In this document: one piece after another, positions 25,495 through 33,589 of the stretch
How the letters are laid out: each line of letters starts with the position of its first letter
Position numbering within the stretch: the stretch's first letter is position 1
Assembly: GCF_030551255.1 (NCBI RefSeq)
Contig: NZ_CP130631.1
Coordinates: forward strand, 1 to 38,342
DNA length: 38,342 nucleotides
Direction: 5' to 3'
DNA from: Streptomyces sp. NL15-2K
GTDB lineage: Bacteria; Actinomycetota; Actinomycetes; Streptomycetales; Streptomycetaceae
The notes under the pieces: generated by a model
Database searches by the model: none
What the model was told of the DNA's origin: nothing
Seen by the model: the letters and a program-made list of their open reading frames with translations, nothing else
Position numbers and translations under genes: made by a program

Positions 25495-26415
25495 TCATGC
25501 CAACGCGGCGCTGTTCAACCGGGCGACGGTCTCAAGACGGCGGTCGTCCAGAGTGCGGCCCCACTTCAGGTTCGAGTACCACACCGGCCGTCCCGTGGCC
25601 GGGTCCCGGAAGTCGATGGTGCAGCCGACCGAGGCGTGACTGTGATCGCACAGGCAGGTGCACACCTTGTTCTCGACCTGCCAGCCCAGTCCGCAGGGTC
25701 CGTCGGTCAGGAGCTGGATGAGGTCGGGGCAGGGCGGGCCATCCGTCGTCTCCAGGCGGATGCCTTTGCCGCTGGTCCAGGTATCGGTGCTGTTGACCGG
25801 CCCCGGGCCGGCGGTCACGCGGATACGGCGAAGCAGAGGCGACAGGAGCGCAGAGGGATCGCGTGGGCAGGCCGCGTGGGCGTCGTAGGCCGCCTGCTCG
25901 GCGGCTGTCCAGTGCGCTTGCCGCAGCAAGGGACCATAGGCCTCCTCGCGCCGGTCGGCGATCCGCTCCCACCAGCGCGGGTTGAACCCGGATAGGACAA
26001 TCGCCGCCGCCATGCCCGGCCGGTACAGGCGGATACCGCCCGCCTCTCGGGCACTGCGCAGCCCCGGCACACCGGCGACCCGGTCACGTGGGTCATCGCC
26101 CGCGTCCCCGCTGACCTTGGGATAGAGGAAGTCGATCCAGTGGCTGATGACGGACGGCTCGTCGACGAGCTGGAGGGTGAGCCGGTCCTCCTGCGGGCGG
26201 ACACGGACGATCCCCAGCGGATGCTCGCTCACACCGCCCATCGCACACACCCGTTGAAGGACAGCGGCCTCCAGCCGGGCCTGTTCGGTGTGGCGCGCGG
26301 CCGGAATGGACAGCGGGCGGCCGGGCCGGGGCAGCAGGGTGCACAGGGCCTGGTGGGATTCACCGGTGTTGCGCCGCCGGTCGGCGGTGAGAAGCAAGGC
26401 GGCCGGAGGGTTCAT
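25495..26415 (-). CDS. Unknown 306-residue protein
   Basis: Start chosen at the ATG giving MNPPAALLLTADRRRNTGES; the open frame runs upstream to 26670 but that part is arginine/proline-rich shadow sequence. Distinct segments include WIDFLYPKVSGDAGDDPRDR, LSGFNPRWWERIADRREEAY and a C-terminal cysteine cluster KVCTCLCDHSHASVGCTIDF, which could bind a metal. The tail DPATGRPVWYSNLKWGRT looks like a beta-strand domain. No family recognised. Same strand as the NIPSNAP gene. Codon use is normal for the host. Confidence 0.65.
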   Translation of the reverse strand: MNPPAALLLTADRRRNTGESHQALCTLLPRPGRPLSIPAARHTEQARLEAAVLQRVCAMGGVSEHPLGIVRVRPQEDRLTLQLVDEPSVISHWIDFLYPKVSGDAGDDPRDRVAGVPGLRSAREAGGIRLYRPGMAAAIVLSGFNPRWWERIADRREEAYGPLLRQAHWTAAEQAAYDAHAACPRDPSALLSPLLRRIRVTAGPGPVNSTDTWTSGKGIRLETTDGPPCPDLIQLLTDGPCGLGWQVENKVCTCLCDHSHASVGCTIDFRDPATGRPVWYSNLKWGRTLDDRRLETVARLNSAALA

Positions 26416-26649
26416 GAGGCGTTCTTCCGCGCGGGACCGGCCCCCGGCGGTGCGCGCTGTGTGAAAGAGACAGACGGTTGTGCGGGTCGGACGGTGAGGC
26501 TTCTGGCCGGTCCTCGGCGACGGAAGCTGTGGGGGCTTCGTCCGTCGCGCGGCCGGGCGCTCACGGGCCCGGCCCCATGGAAGCCGCCGGGTGCGGCCAC
26601 GGTCAAACAGGCGCGCCGCAATGGGATCGAGCACGGCATCTGGGGAGGA

Positions 26650-26796
26650 ATGACAGAACGCGAGAGACACAGCCTTCTACGACGATGGCCGACCCTGACG
26701 TCCTGGCAAGACCTGCTCGAAACCGCGCGAACGGAACACGAGCGGCACGGCAGACAGCACCCGGGCGGCGCCAGACGCCGACGTGAGACCGGCTGA
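26650..26796 (+). CDS. Possible 48-residue protein
   Basis: ATG preceded by GGGGAGGA, although the spacing is very tight. The product reads MTERERHSLLRRWPTLTSWQ and continues as an amphipathic helix (DLLETARTEHERHGRQ) before a basic tail. It is divergent from the unknown gene at 25495 and upstream of the HEPN gene. It could be a small regulator or chance; no family recognised. Confidence 0.25.
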   Translation: MTERERHSLLRRWPTLTSWQDLLETARTEHERHGRQHPGGARRRRETG

Positions 26797-26870
26797 GCCG
26801 TCCCGGCGCGGCGGCGCGAAGGCTCCGTCGCCCGCAGCACCGGCGCGAAGTTCTCGGCCGTCGTGAGGAC

Positions 26871-26901
26871 GCCTTGTGTCCCCCCACGGGGGACACAAGG
26901 C
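26871..26901. terminator. Long perfect hairpin, 14-base arms, CAC loop
   Basis: GCCTTGTGTCCCCC and GGGGGACACAAGGC flank a 3-base CAC loop: a perfect 31-base inverted repeat. It lies between the small ORF and the HEPN gene. It has no T-run, but many actinomycete terminators lack one. Alternatively it is an operator or attenuator for the HEPN gene ~130 bases downstream. Confidence 0.55.
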
Positions 26902-27030
26902 TGGGATATGTCGTGCTGGGCAGACAGAAATGTCAAGTAGAAGCGACTTTTGCGCTCACCTTGCACCGAGAGCACCGCGCTGCTGCAGCTACGGGTCTAG
27001 GGCTGGCGGAATGCGCTATTTTCGTGCCGC

Positions 27031-28416
27031 ATGGAAGACACCTCCCAACTGCGTCAGGCCGTCCTTACCTGGCTCGAGCAGGCACGCGATCTGCCCTCCA
27101 TACCCCAGGCCATCACCGATGTAGCACTGTCGACGCAGCCGGAGTTCGAAGCTGTGATCAACGCGGTGGTGAGTGCCGCGCCGAAATCCGAGCACCGCGA
27201 CCTGTACGGCAAGGGCGACGGTGACTGGCTGCCCCGATGGTCCACGCTCCTGGGAGGATCGAGACTGGGTGATGCGACCCGTCTAGTGGCCCAGGGGGCG
27301 ACGGTGCCGGTGGAAGACGTCGCGGACAGTTTCGTCGCCTTCTGCACGGCCCCCGCTCCGGCAGCGGAGGACTGGCTGCTCCTCACCGGTGACCTCCCTG
27401 TGGGGACACGGATCCCGCTGGGCCGCTACACCCTGCAGGCCTTCACCGCCGACGAACTGCGGCAGCTGGGCCCCATGCCTGCCCTCCAGGGCCTCCAGCC
27501 GGGCGGGCTCGACCTCGATCTCCTGGCGGGTGCCCCCTTTCTCCACGCCCCGAACCCCGAGCGCGCGCCGGACCGCAGGGACACGGGCTGGTTCGACTTC
27601 GCCGGTCCACGCCCGGAATCCCTGCACTGGAGGGCGCTGCTGCCGCTGATCCTGTGGAGTGAGGAACTGTTGCACGTCGACGCGGTGTTCGGCGTCGAGC
27701 GCGGCCGCTACTTCGACCTGAACCGAAACCAGGTGCCCACCACCATCCAGATCTACGAGGACCGTCACGGCATCCCAGAAGAAGTCGAAGTCCGCGAGAG
27801 CGGCAGCTTCTACGCCGCTCCAGCCGCTCTCCCGCGGCTGCAGGCCTTCTGCTCCGCCGTGACAGCGAAGATCGACGCAGTCATGAACGGCATCACCAGC
27901 GGCCGGAGCCTGCCCAAAAAGCGCGCTCGCCGCTTGGAGCGAGCCGCCCGACACCTGCTGCAGGCCTACCAGCGCACCTACAGAGATGACGGCGTGTGGG
28001 AGGAAGAAGCCGACGAGCGGCTTCTGGACTACGTCATCGCGCTGGAAGCCCTGATGGTCAGCCCCGACGACAAGCACGAGGGCATCAGCGAGAGGATCCG
28101 GACCCGGACGGCGGCCCTGTTCCCCAGCCCTGTGCGCGAGGGCGTCGAGAGCAGAGTGCAGAAGGCGTACAGCGCGCGCTCGAAGTACGTACACGGAGAC
28201 CTGCTCGCCGACCAGAAGGAGGCCGAACTGCGCGAGCTCAGGCTGCTCGTCCGGCAGGTCGTCCTCCGCTGGCTCATCCTCACCCCCTGCGACACTCAAG
28301 ACCTCGCACCTCGTCTCGACGCCGCAGCCCACTGCACCAGCTGCTCGCGCGCCATTGACGAACCTCTACGCGCCTTTTTCCAGGAGTCACCGCCACAGGA
28401 CGACATCCGGACCTGA
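27031..28416 (+). CDS. HEPN-domain protein (ApeA-like), candidate anti-phage RNase
   Basis: 461 residues. The N-terminal ~290 are an unassigned alpha/beta region (WFDFAGPRPESLHWRALLPL, SEELLHVDAVFGVERG). The C-terminal ~150 are helical with LLDYVIALEALMVSPDDKHE, RIRTRTAALF and then Arg383-SKYV-His388-G, the R-x4-H motif of HEPN ribonucleases. This layout matches ApeA-like HEPN proteins, some of which cleave RNA on phage infection and stop growth. The C-terminus has a CTSC pair (HCTSCSRAIDEP). It stands alone in cargo between the helicase and the second end motif. Family call good, defence role inferred. Confidence 0.75.
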   Translation: MEDTSQLRQAVLTWLEQARDLPSIPQAITDVALSTQPEFEAVINAVVSAAPKSEHRDLYGKGDGDWLPRWSTLLGGSRLGDATRLVAQGATVPVEDVADSFVAFCTAPAPAAEDWLLLTGDLPVGTRIPLGRYTLQAFTADELRQLGPMPALQGLQPGGLDLDLLAGAPFLHAPNPERAPDRRDTGWFDFAGPRPESLHWRALLPLILWSEELLHVDAVFGVERGRYFDLNRNQVPTTIQIYEDRHGIPEEVEVRESGSFYAAPAALPRLQAFCSAVTAKIDAVMNGITSGRSLPKKRARRLERAARHLLQAYQRTYRDDGVWEEEADERLLDYVIALEALMVSPDDKHEGISERIRTRTAALFPSPVREGVESRVQKAYSARSKYVHGDLLADQKEAELRELRLLVRQVVLRWLILTPCDTQDLAPRLDAAAHCTSCSRAIDEPLRAFFQESPPQDDIRT

Positions 28417-28527
28417 GCCCAGACCTGCGCCGTGATTGCCATCGCCGCCCACAGCCGAGATGCAGTCAGATCGGCTCCCGACCGCACCACCAAATCACCG
28501 CTGTCAAGCCAGGGATACGGTGGCCGG

Positions 28528-29136
28528 GTGAACGGATCGAACGCACCGGCCGGGTCAGTTGCGCCCACCTGGCGGCCCGATGTGCCGGGTGCCTTGCTGT
28601 CCCTTCTGGGAACCGATGAGAGGGCCGTCGCGTTTTTTGCCGGCGTCGCGGATCTCGACGCTACGGACCCGGACACTCACGAGTTGGAAGAGGGGGTCCG
28701 GCTTGCCTCCGGGGCCCGGCTGGAGCAGTTCGCGCGAGCCGGGTCGGGGGACGCGTTCTGATTCGTCGGCGAGGGCGGTGAGGAACGCCCAGTGGTGTAC
28801 GTGGGCCTTGACGGCGAGGCCGGCCTGCTCGCGCTCGGACTGCTGGAGTTGGTGCAGCTGTGTCTCGTGGCGCCGTGGTGGCGAGACGCTCCAGGCCGGA
28901 CGCCCGAAGAACTCCAGGCGGTCGCCGACGAGTACCGGGAGGACCTGCCTGACTTCGCACGGCGACAGGACCGTGCGGCCCAGGCGCTCGGTATCGACCC
29001 GGATGAACTGCCATCCGAGGCGACGGTCCTGGCCCGGCTCGTGGAGCGCTCCCGGGGACCGGTAGCAGCGGCTTGCCTCGTCGTCGGGTACGAGGGCGAT
29101 CCGCTCGACCCCCTCTTCAACGCCGCCCGCCCCTGA
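28528..29136 (+). pseudogene. Unknown gene with one in-frame stop (possibly SUKH-like)
   Basis: From a GTG at 28528 the frame reads LSLLGTDERAVAFFAGVADL to GSGDAF, then TGA at 28759-28761, then continues without shift as FVGEGGEERPVVYVGLDGEA to the end at 29136 (202 codons with the stop read through). The two halves fit one protein. A single G-to-A change of TGG would give GDAF-W-FVGEGG. The style (HELEEGVRLASG, VYVGLDGEAGLLALGL, LVAPWWRD) recalls SUKH/SMI1-type immunity proteins, but I am not sure. Either a recent nonsense mutation or a sequencing error. An initiation inside the second half (GTG at 28795) could give a 114-residue product. Confidence 0.6.
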
Positions 29137-29245
29137 TTGACCGGCCACCGGGCCCGGCAGGCCCCTGGCTGGTGCGGGTGTGGTCGACGCCCTTGAGCAC
29201 GGCGGCGCGCCAGACCCCGGTGGGTGATCTTCGCTGTGACGTACA

Positions 29246-29279
29246 TGTCGCGCGGGCTTATTGATCTTTTCGGCGACAG
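29246..29279 (+). repeat. Second candidate transposon end, same orientation as 8690
   Basis: TGTCGCGCGGGCTTATTGAT and the following CTTTTCGGCGACAG resemble the motif at 8690; over 31 aligned bases including 8 upstream, 26 match. It is also AT-rich against its surroundings. The bases before TGT (TGTGACGTACA) match those before the first copy. No transposase gene lies between here and the DNA end, so if this is an end the segment 29246-38342 would be moved in trans or be a worn copy. Confidence 0.5.
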
Positions 29280-29307
29280 CCCGCTGCGACGCTCGTAGGA
29301 TGCCTAA

Positions 29308-29598
29308 ATGCCCAAGCCGTTACGGATGAGCCGCTGCACGTGGGTTGCCGTGTGGGCGGTGCTGTGTGTGGCCGGCATCGCTGCCACCGCCGCACTGAAC
29401 GCCTTTCCGGCGCCTGACCCGCAGCCCGAGATGCCCGTCAGCGCCGAGTGCGCCGAGTACATCGCGGACATCGAGACGCAGCTGGCCAAGGCCAAGAGGG
29501 AAGGCAACGACGACGGCGTGCTGGCCTTCACTCGAACCCGGGTCGGCGCGGACGACTGCAGCGATGAAGTTCTCGACCACTTCAGCGGCGACCGGTGA
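29308..29598 (+). CDS. Small single-pass membrane or secreted protein
   Basis: 96 residues. A basic N-terminus (MPKPLRMSRCTW) precedes a hydrophobic helix (VAVWAVLCVAGIAATAAL), so it is a signal anchor or signal peptide. The outer part has an EIxTQLAKAKREG-like helix and two cysteines (AECAEY and DDCSDE) that could form a disulfide outside the cell. The gene starts 29 bases after the second end motif. The next gene overlaps it by 4 bases (GTGA). No family recognised. Confidence 0.55.
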   Translation: MPKPLRMSRCTWVAVWAVLCVAGIAATAALNAFPAPDPQPEMPVSAECAEYIADIETQLAKAKREGNDDGVLAFTRTRVGADDCSDEVLDHFSGDR

Positions 29599-29777
29599 GT
29601 CGCCGTACAGGGCTCGCCGTGAAAGCGGGGCTGATCTGCGCCGGTGCCGTGGCGATCATCGCCGTGAGCGCCGCGACGGCACCACAGCCGCAGCCCACTC
29701 CGCGGGTGTACTCCTCCTGCCGGGCGGCCGACACCAAGCCGATGCCTGTGGGCGACGACCCGTGCGACGGCCGTTGA
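29595..29777 (+). CDS. Small membrane-anchored protein coupled to the preceding gene
   Basis: 60 residues from a GTG that overlaps the previous stop. The N-terminus MSRRTGLAVKAGLICAGAVA is a signal anchor; the rest is a short Pro-rich outer segment with two cysteines (YSSCRAAD and DDPCDGR). It resembles the preceding protein in layout: basic start, one helix, outer pair of cysteines. The two probably act together at the membrane; function unknown. Confidence 0.5.
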   Translation: MSRRTGLAVKAGLICAGAVAIIAVSAATAPQPQPTPRVYSSCRAADTKPMPVGDDPCDGR

Positions 29778-30085
29778 AGAACCACTGAGTGACTGTCCCC
29801 CGCAGGACGGCGACTGAGGCCCCTGCCCGCCCGCGTCCCTCCTGGCCAGCGCCCGCAGCCGGGAGGCCACCAGCGCCGCCCCGGGCCCCCGAGCCAGAGC
29901 GCCGCCCGGGAACAGGCAGCGTGGGCGCGCCTCGCCGAAGTCGAGGCGGCGGGCGCGAAGGCTCAGCACAAGCAGGAGCCGGCCGAGCACAACGTGGCCC
30001 AGGCCCAGCGCCGAGAGCGCCAGGCCCAGGGTGGGCCGCACGCACCTTGGCCCGGGAGGGACCTCGTTGCCGTGCGGCAGCGTGG
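29778..30085. other. Intergenic, possible coding remnant
   Basis: About 300 bases between convergent small membrane-protein genes. One plus-strand frame reads AWARLAEVEAAGAKAQHKQE and AEHNVAQAQRRERQAQGGP, coiled-coil-like and coding in composition, but with no start and no stop-defined gene. Likely a worn fragment. No repeat seen. Confidence 0.3.
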
Positions 30086-30325
30086 TCAGCCGTTGCGGCG
30101 GCGCAGGGCACGGAGCCCGACGTCGTACGCCATCGTGCCGAGGGCGAGGACCACGAGCGGCCACACGAGCGGGGATGCCGCCGGGATGGCGCCGTGGACC
30201 AGGGCCGCGCCGACGCTGCCGGTGCTGAGCACCGCGGTGCAGGCCGGAATGCCCGGCAGGGCGATCCGCAACACCACCTCCCGGCGCCGGGCCGGGCGGG
30301 CTGCGACAGGGGCAGGGGCGCTCAT
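30086..30325 (-). CDS. Small two-helix membrane protein
   Basis: 79 residues beginning MSAPAPVAARPARRREVVLR, with two hydrophobic segments (IPACTAVLSTGSVGAALVHG and LVWPLVVLALGTMAYDVGL) and a basic C-terminus RALRRRNG. Its ATG overlaps the stop of the upstream 313-residue gene (ATGA), so the two are coupled. A similar pairing of a larger soluble protein with a small MSAP-starting membrane protein occurs at 33590-36048. Confidence 0.6.
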   Translation of the reverse strand: MSAPAPVAARPARRREVVLRIALPGIPACTAVLSTGSVGAALVHGAIPAASPLVWPLVVLALGTMAYDVGLRALRRRNG

Positions 30326-31263
30326 CGGCCGCTCACCGTGGCCGCCTCGGCCGCGGTAGAGCTGCCGGTGATGAGCCCAGCAAGCCGCCTCACCTTTCGG
30401 CGGACCTTCGCGCCCTGCCTCTCCGGCTCCGCAGCACCAGCGGCCATGGCCGCTTCGGCCCAGGTAGTGACCCCACGGGCGCCGAGAGCGAGAGTCACCG
30501 CTCGCTCGGCCGGGGAGAGGGCCTTCAGAATCTCGATCAGGCGCGAGTCCTCGAAGCCGGTCTCGAAGCCGGGGTCGACGGCGGCTTGTCCGCAGACCAG
30601 GTCGTACAGGGTCAGCCCGTCGCCGAGCGGGGTGTCGAGCAGCAGCAGCCGCGACTGGTTGACCTTGCGGCGCCAGACCGGGGTGAGTTGCCGGTGGATG
30701 ACACTGGCCTCTGACCTCAGCTTGTCCAACGCATCAGGGGTCAGGTGCCCTTGGTCGTAGAGAGAGTCCGCCCAGTCGCCGAGCAGGGCAGTGGAGACCG
30801 GCTCGTTCCATCCGCTCCACCTCCCCAGCACCTCCGATGTGAAGGAGTGAATCGTGGGTCCGTCGCCGGCGAGCGCGGCCTCGCGGGCGCTCAGCGCCTG
30901 GATCACCTCGGGGACCGGAATGTTCAGAGCCCGGAACCCGGACTCGATGGTCTGGTTGGCAGGGTGGTCGGCCTTGAGGACCGCCATACCGGTCGTGGTG
31001 GTGATCAGCGTGGGAGGGGCGACACGGTCGAACGGCTCCGGAAGGTCGAACGTGCCGTCCATGTCGAGGGCGATGCTCCCGTCCCCCCGGAGAGTCACGG
31101 TATCGCCGGCGCTCCCGCTCCATTGGGCCGGGAACAAGGCCATGACCGCCGCGCCGTTATTGGACTCGTAATTGAACTGGCTGATCCGCTCCGTCAGCTC
31201 GTTCTGCACGGAGCAGTCATCCTCGACCATGGTGTAACTGGGCGTCGGGTCCTCGGTGGCCAT
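30322..31263 (-). CDS. Unknown 313-residue protein with sigma-region-4-like C-terminal HTH
   Basis: ATG at 31263 with AAGGAGG five bases upstream (a longer frame to 31326 is rejected). The first ~240 residues are unassigned (RISQFNYESNNGAAVMALF, RGDGSIALDMDGTFDLPEP). Near the end is SRLIEILKALSPAERAVTLA followed by WAEAAMAAGAAEPERQGAKV and RRKVRRLA, which reads like the DNA-binding region 4 of a sigma factor. It could be a regulator that uses a sigma-type HTH. It is coupled to the small membrane protein, so membrane-linked control is possible. No secure family. Confidence 0.65.
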   Translation of the reverse strand: MATEDPTPSYTMVEDDCSVQNELTERISQFNYESNNGAAVMALFPAQWSGSAGDTVTLRGDGSIALDMDGTFDLPEPFDRVAPPTLITTTTGMAVLKADHPANQTIESGFRALNIPVPEVIQALSAREAALAGDGPTIHSFTSEVLGRWSGWNEPVSTALLGDWADSLYDQGHLTPDALDKLRSEASVIHRQLTPVWRRKVNQSRLLLLDTPLGDGLTLYDLVCGQAAVDPGFETGFEDSRLIEILKALSPAERAVTLALGARGVTTWAEAAMAAGAAEPERQGAKVRRKVRRLAGLITGSSTAAEAATVSGR

Positions 31264-31602
31264 GGGTGCCTCCTTGTCGTGGAAAATCCTTCTCCTCTCG
31301 GTCCCGGCACGGACCCGATCCGACAACGCACACCCCGAATCATCCTGTGATCCGCGTCACACCGCGTGGAGTCGGCCAGCCGGTCAGCAGGCAGCACAGC
31401 CGACAGGCATGAACGTCACCCAAAGCAGCCCCCACACGCCGCCCTCACGGGCGAGGCGGACGGCCCTCTACTCGTCGTAGGGCTCGTGGGCGGGCACCTG
31501 CCCGTCACTGCGCCGCTGCCGGTCACCGCTGAGCGCGACGATCCGGTGAACGGACACCGAGATGGCGTGGCAGGCGTGCTGCGGGGCCGGTTGAATGTCG
31601 TG
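31264..31602. other. Divergent control region
   Basis: About 340 bases between the minus-strand 313-residue gene and the plus-strand ankyrin gene. It contains the strong AAGGAGG of the former. No long repeat or additional gene was seen. Both promoters should lie here, but no clear -35/-10 pair could be picked. Confidence 0.4.
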
Positions 31603-31941
31603 GTGAGCGACTACTGGACCCCCGCGCATCAGGCGGTCGAGCAGGAGGACGCTGAAGCTCTGGCCCGGTTGCTGGCAACTGGGTCCGATCCCGACGAGGT
31701 CATCAGCAACATGACGCTGCTGACGCACGCGATCGACGCCGAGGGCGATGGGTCCCTGCAGAGCGGGCAGCCGTTGACTGTGCACACCACGGCCGTGTTG
31801 CTGGCCTTCGGGGCTGATCCGGAACTCGCAGACCCTGACGGCCGCACGCCCATGGACATGGCCAACCACTACGGCCACGACCTGGCGATGAAACTGCTGC
31901 AGACCCACATCAGCAGACGAGCCAGGACATGGTGCGCTTGA
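31603..31941 (+). CDS. Ankyrin-repeat protein
   Basis: 112 residues from GTG (MSDYWTPAHQAVEQEDAEAL). Two to three ankyrin repeats are visible: TPAHQAVEQEDAEALARLLA with GSDPDEV, then TLLTHAIDAEGDGSLQSG, then LLAFGADPELADPDGRTPMD with MANHYGHDLAMKLLQTH. Ankyrin proteins bind other proteins. Small stand-alone examples like this are common in Streptomyces arms without known partners. Alternative starts at a TTG (31591) or GTG (31600) are in frame. It interrupts the minus-strand gene order here. Confidence 0.7.
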   Translation: MSDYWTPAHQAVEQEDAEALARLLATGSDPDEVISNMTLLTHAIDAEGDGSLQSGQPLTVHTTAVLLAFGADPELADPDGRTPMDMANHYGHDLAMKLLQTHISRRARTWCA

Positions 31942-32015
31942 TGGTCCAGCGGCGGCGTCTGCTGCGATTGCCGGCACCTCCCCGGACGCCGACCAGAACC
32001 ACGCCTGCGTCAGGC

Positions 32016-32175
32016 TCAGCCCACGCGTGTGCGGCGGTGGACCAGATGCATGCCGAGAGTGAGCAAGAGCTGCAGCCCGGCCTGGTCGACCTGCTCCTGG
32101 ACAGTGGGCGCGCGGAAGAGATGGGCCAGTTGTCCAGCCTCCGCGGGCTGGCCGGCGACTGCCCGTCGCAGAACG
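32016..32175 (-). pseudogene. C-terminal remnant of a MerR-like gene
   Basis: The minus strand reads AEAGQLAHLFRAPTVQEQVD and LLLTLGMHLVHRR, nearly matching AEAGQLADLFREPSLQEQFD and LLFVLGMHLIHRR at the end of the protein at 36594-37529. Only the last ~50 residues survive and there is no start. It is evidence that the module containing that regulator was once present twice in this end segment. Confidence 0.6.
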
Positions 32176-32858
32176 TCAGCCGTCGGGCTCGCCCGCCGAC
32201 CGGGCGGCGGCAGCGAGTTCGGCGCGAAGGCTGCTCCGCCCTGCGCCGGTCGCGGCCCGCTGCAGCTCCTCCAGCTCGTCGTCGGTGAGGTCGTCGACCC
32301 AGGCCTGCGCCCGCCGCTGCTCGGCCTCGGCCTCGTTACGCAACTGCTGCTCGTACCAGTCGAGTTCGTCTCCGTCCCGGATCCAGTGGCGCACGGCCGC
32401 ATCCTGCTCGCGACGCGCTTCGGCCTCCTCGACGCCGCCGCACGGGTACATCAGCGAGGGCCGGGGCCGGGGTCCGGCCAGGATCCGTGCGCGGGCGGCG
32501 AGCAGCGCACGGCTGGTGTCCTCGCCGGCGCCGCACGCCGCGGCGAAGCCGACCAGCAGCTCCTCGCTGGGCAGCCGTTGCGACAGCGGGGGCGAAGTTC
32601 GGCATGGTGGGTCACGTACGGCCGGTCGGCCTGGCGCCAGGCAAGCCCGGTGACGTCGACCGCAAGGCCGCCGGGGTGCTCGACTTCCACGCTCGTCGCC
32701 AGTGCGCGGGCCGCGGGCAGGGCCGAAGCCGGCAACGGGGCCAGGGTGAACACCACGTGCGTGAGGGGCGGTCCGGGCGGCTGGCGGTCGAAGAGGTCCT
32801 CGTGGTGAGCAACGCAACCGCCCTGTGCGAGCGGTACTGCTCCCGGCGAGAGCGGCAC
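32176..32858 (-). pseudogene. Frameshifted unknown gene
   Basis: The 5' half reads LFDRQPPGPPLTHVVFTLAP and PGGLAVDVTGLAWRQADRPY. Near 32590, at a run of cytosines, the frame breaks and the sense continues as LPSEELLVGFAAACGAGEDT, YPCGGVEEAEARREQDAAVR and DLTDDELEELQRAATGAGRS. Restoring one base in the C-run joins the halves into one protein of about 225 residues. This may be a real mutation or a homopolymer sequencing error. The C-terminal helix is highly charged. Family not recognised. Confidence 0.5.
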
Positions 32859-32943
32859 CGGGTCTTCGCGGCTGTCAGGTCGCGGCCGACCAGGCCCGGG
32901 CCGACGCGACGATCGTGCCGGTCTGTCGGCGGCAGGCTGGCGG

Positions 32944-33342
32944 TTACTGGTCGGGGTGGACGGCTTGGACGCCGGTGCCGGCGTAGGCCTTGGGGGTGAG
33001 GGTGAGCAGGTGCCGTCCGGCGGGGTGGGCGGGGGAGGGGTGGGCGGTGTGGATGGCGTGGACGGCGGCCCAGGAGTGCCCGAAGCGCAGCAGCTCGGTG
33101 GCGGTGACCGCGGCGTCGGTGTCGAACGCTTCGATGCGGATGAACCGCAGCCCCTTGATGTAGCCGAGCAGGCCCGGCCGCTCTGCGTCGCCGGCCGTCA
33201 GCGACAACACTGGCGCATACAGATCCCCGAGTCCGCCGGACGCCTGGACGTAGAACGCGGCGACGGCCTCGTTGAACGGGTCCTTCGGGTCGTACAGCGC
33301 CGCGGCGGTCGTGTGGTCCAGGACGACCGCGATCCCCGCCAC
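32944..33342 (-). CDS. PIN-like protein, acidic site incomplete
   Basis: 132 residues, GTG start. The order of elements recalls PIN domains: an N-terminal strand with Asp (IAVVLDHTTAAALYD), a helix (DPFNEAVAAFYVQ), a central helix followed by WAAVHAIHTA and the final strands LLTLTPKAYAGTGVQAVHP, where active PIN nucleases read (T)x D. Only the first Asp is clear, so it may be inactive. An upstream minus-strand segment (EAEAKAKALLESLGATSHNP) looks like the end of a small protein and could be a broken antitoxin. Assignment tentative. Confidence 0.5.
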   Translation of the reverse strand: MAGIAVVLDHTTAAALYDPKDPFNEAVAAFYVQASGGLGDLYAPVLSLTAGDAERPGLLGYIKGLRFIRIEAFDTDAAVTATELLRFGHSWAAVHAIHTAHPSPAHPAGRHLLTLTPKAYAGTGVQAVHPDQ

Positions 33343-33589
33343 TCCGCGGCCGCCCGCGGGTTGTGCGAGGTCGCGCCCAGGCTTTCCAGCAGGGCCTTCG
33401 CCTTCGCCTCGGCCTCCGGGCTCGGCGCGCTCGACGCGCCTTCAGTACGCGGTTGGCACGCCAGATGTGCGCCTTATGGGCGCTTTACGGAAGGGGTGGA
33501 GTGCACCGTGGTCCGGAGCCGGGCCACCCCTCTCAGGCGGCAGTGGCCCGGCCGGACCGCTCGGGAGCCGGGCCGACATCCGGCAGCGA
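33343..33589 (-). other. Possible remnant of a small gene upstream of the PIN-like gene
   Basis: Two minus-strand frames give sensible pieces: KAHIWRANRVLKARRA and, after a frame change, EAEAKAKALLESLGATSHNP and RAAAEWRG, which runs into the PIN-like start. Together they look like a short helical protein with a frameshift. An antitoxin partner is one reading, but there is no intact frame. Confidence 0.25.

Larger units (their letters stand above)
26416..27030. other. Intergenic region before the HEPN gene
   Basis: This 615-base stretch holds a possible 48-codon gene (26650-26796) and a strong hairpin (26871-26901), both listed separately. The last 130 bases before the HEPN gene are less GC-rich than the neighbours and carry GCTATTTT about 20 bases before its start, which may be a -10-like element. 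There is no Shine-Dalgarno sequence in front of the HEPN ATG, so the mRNA may be leaderless. Confidence 0.4.
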
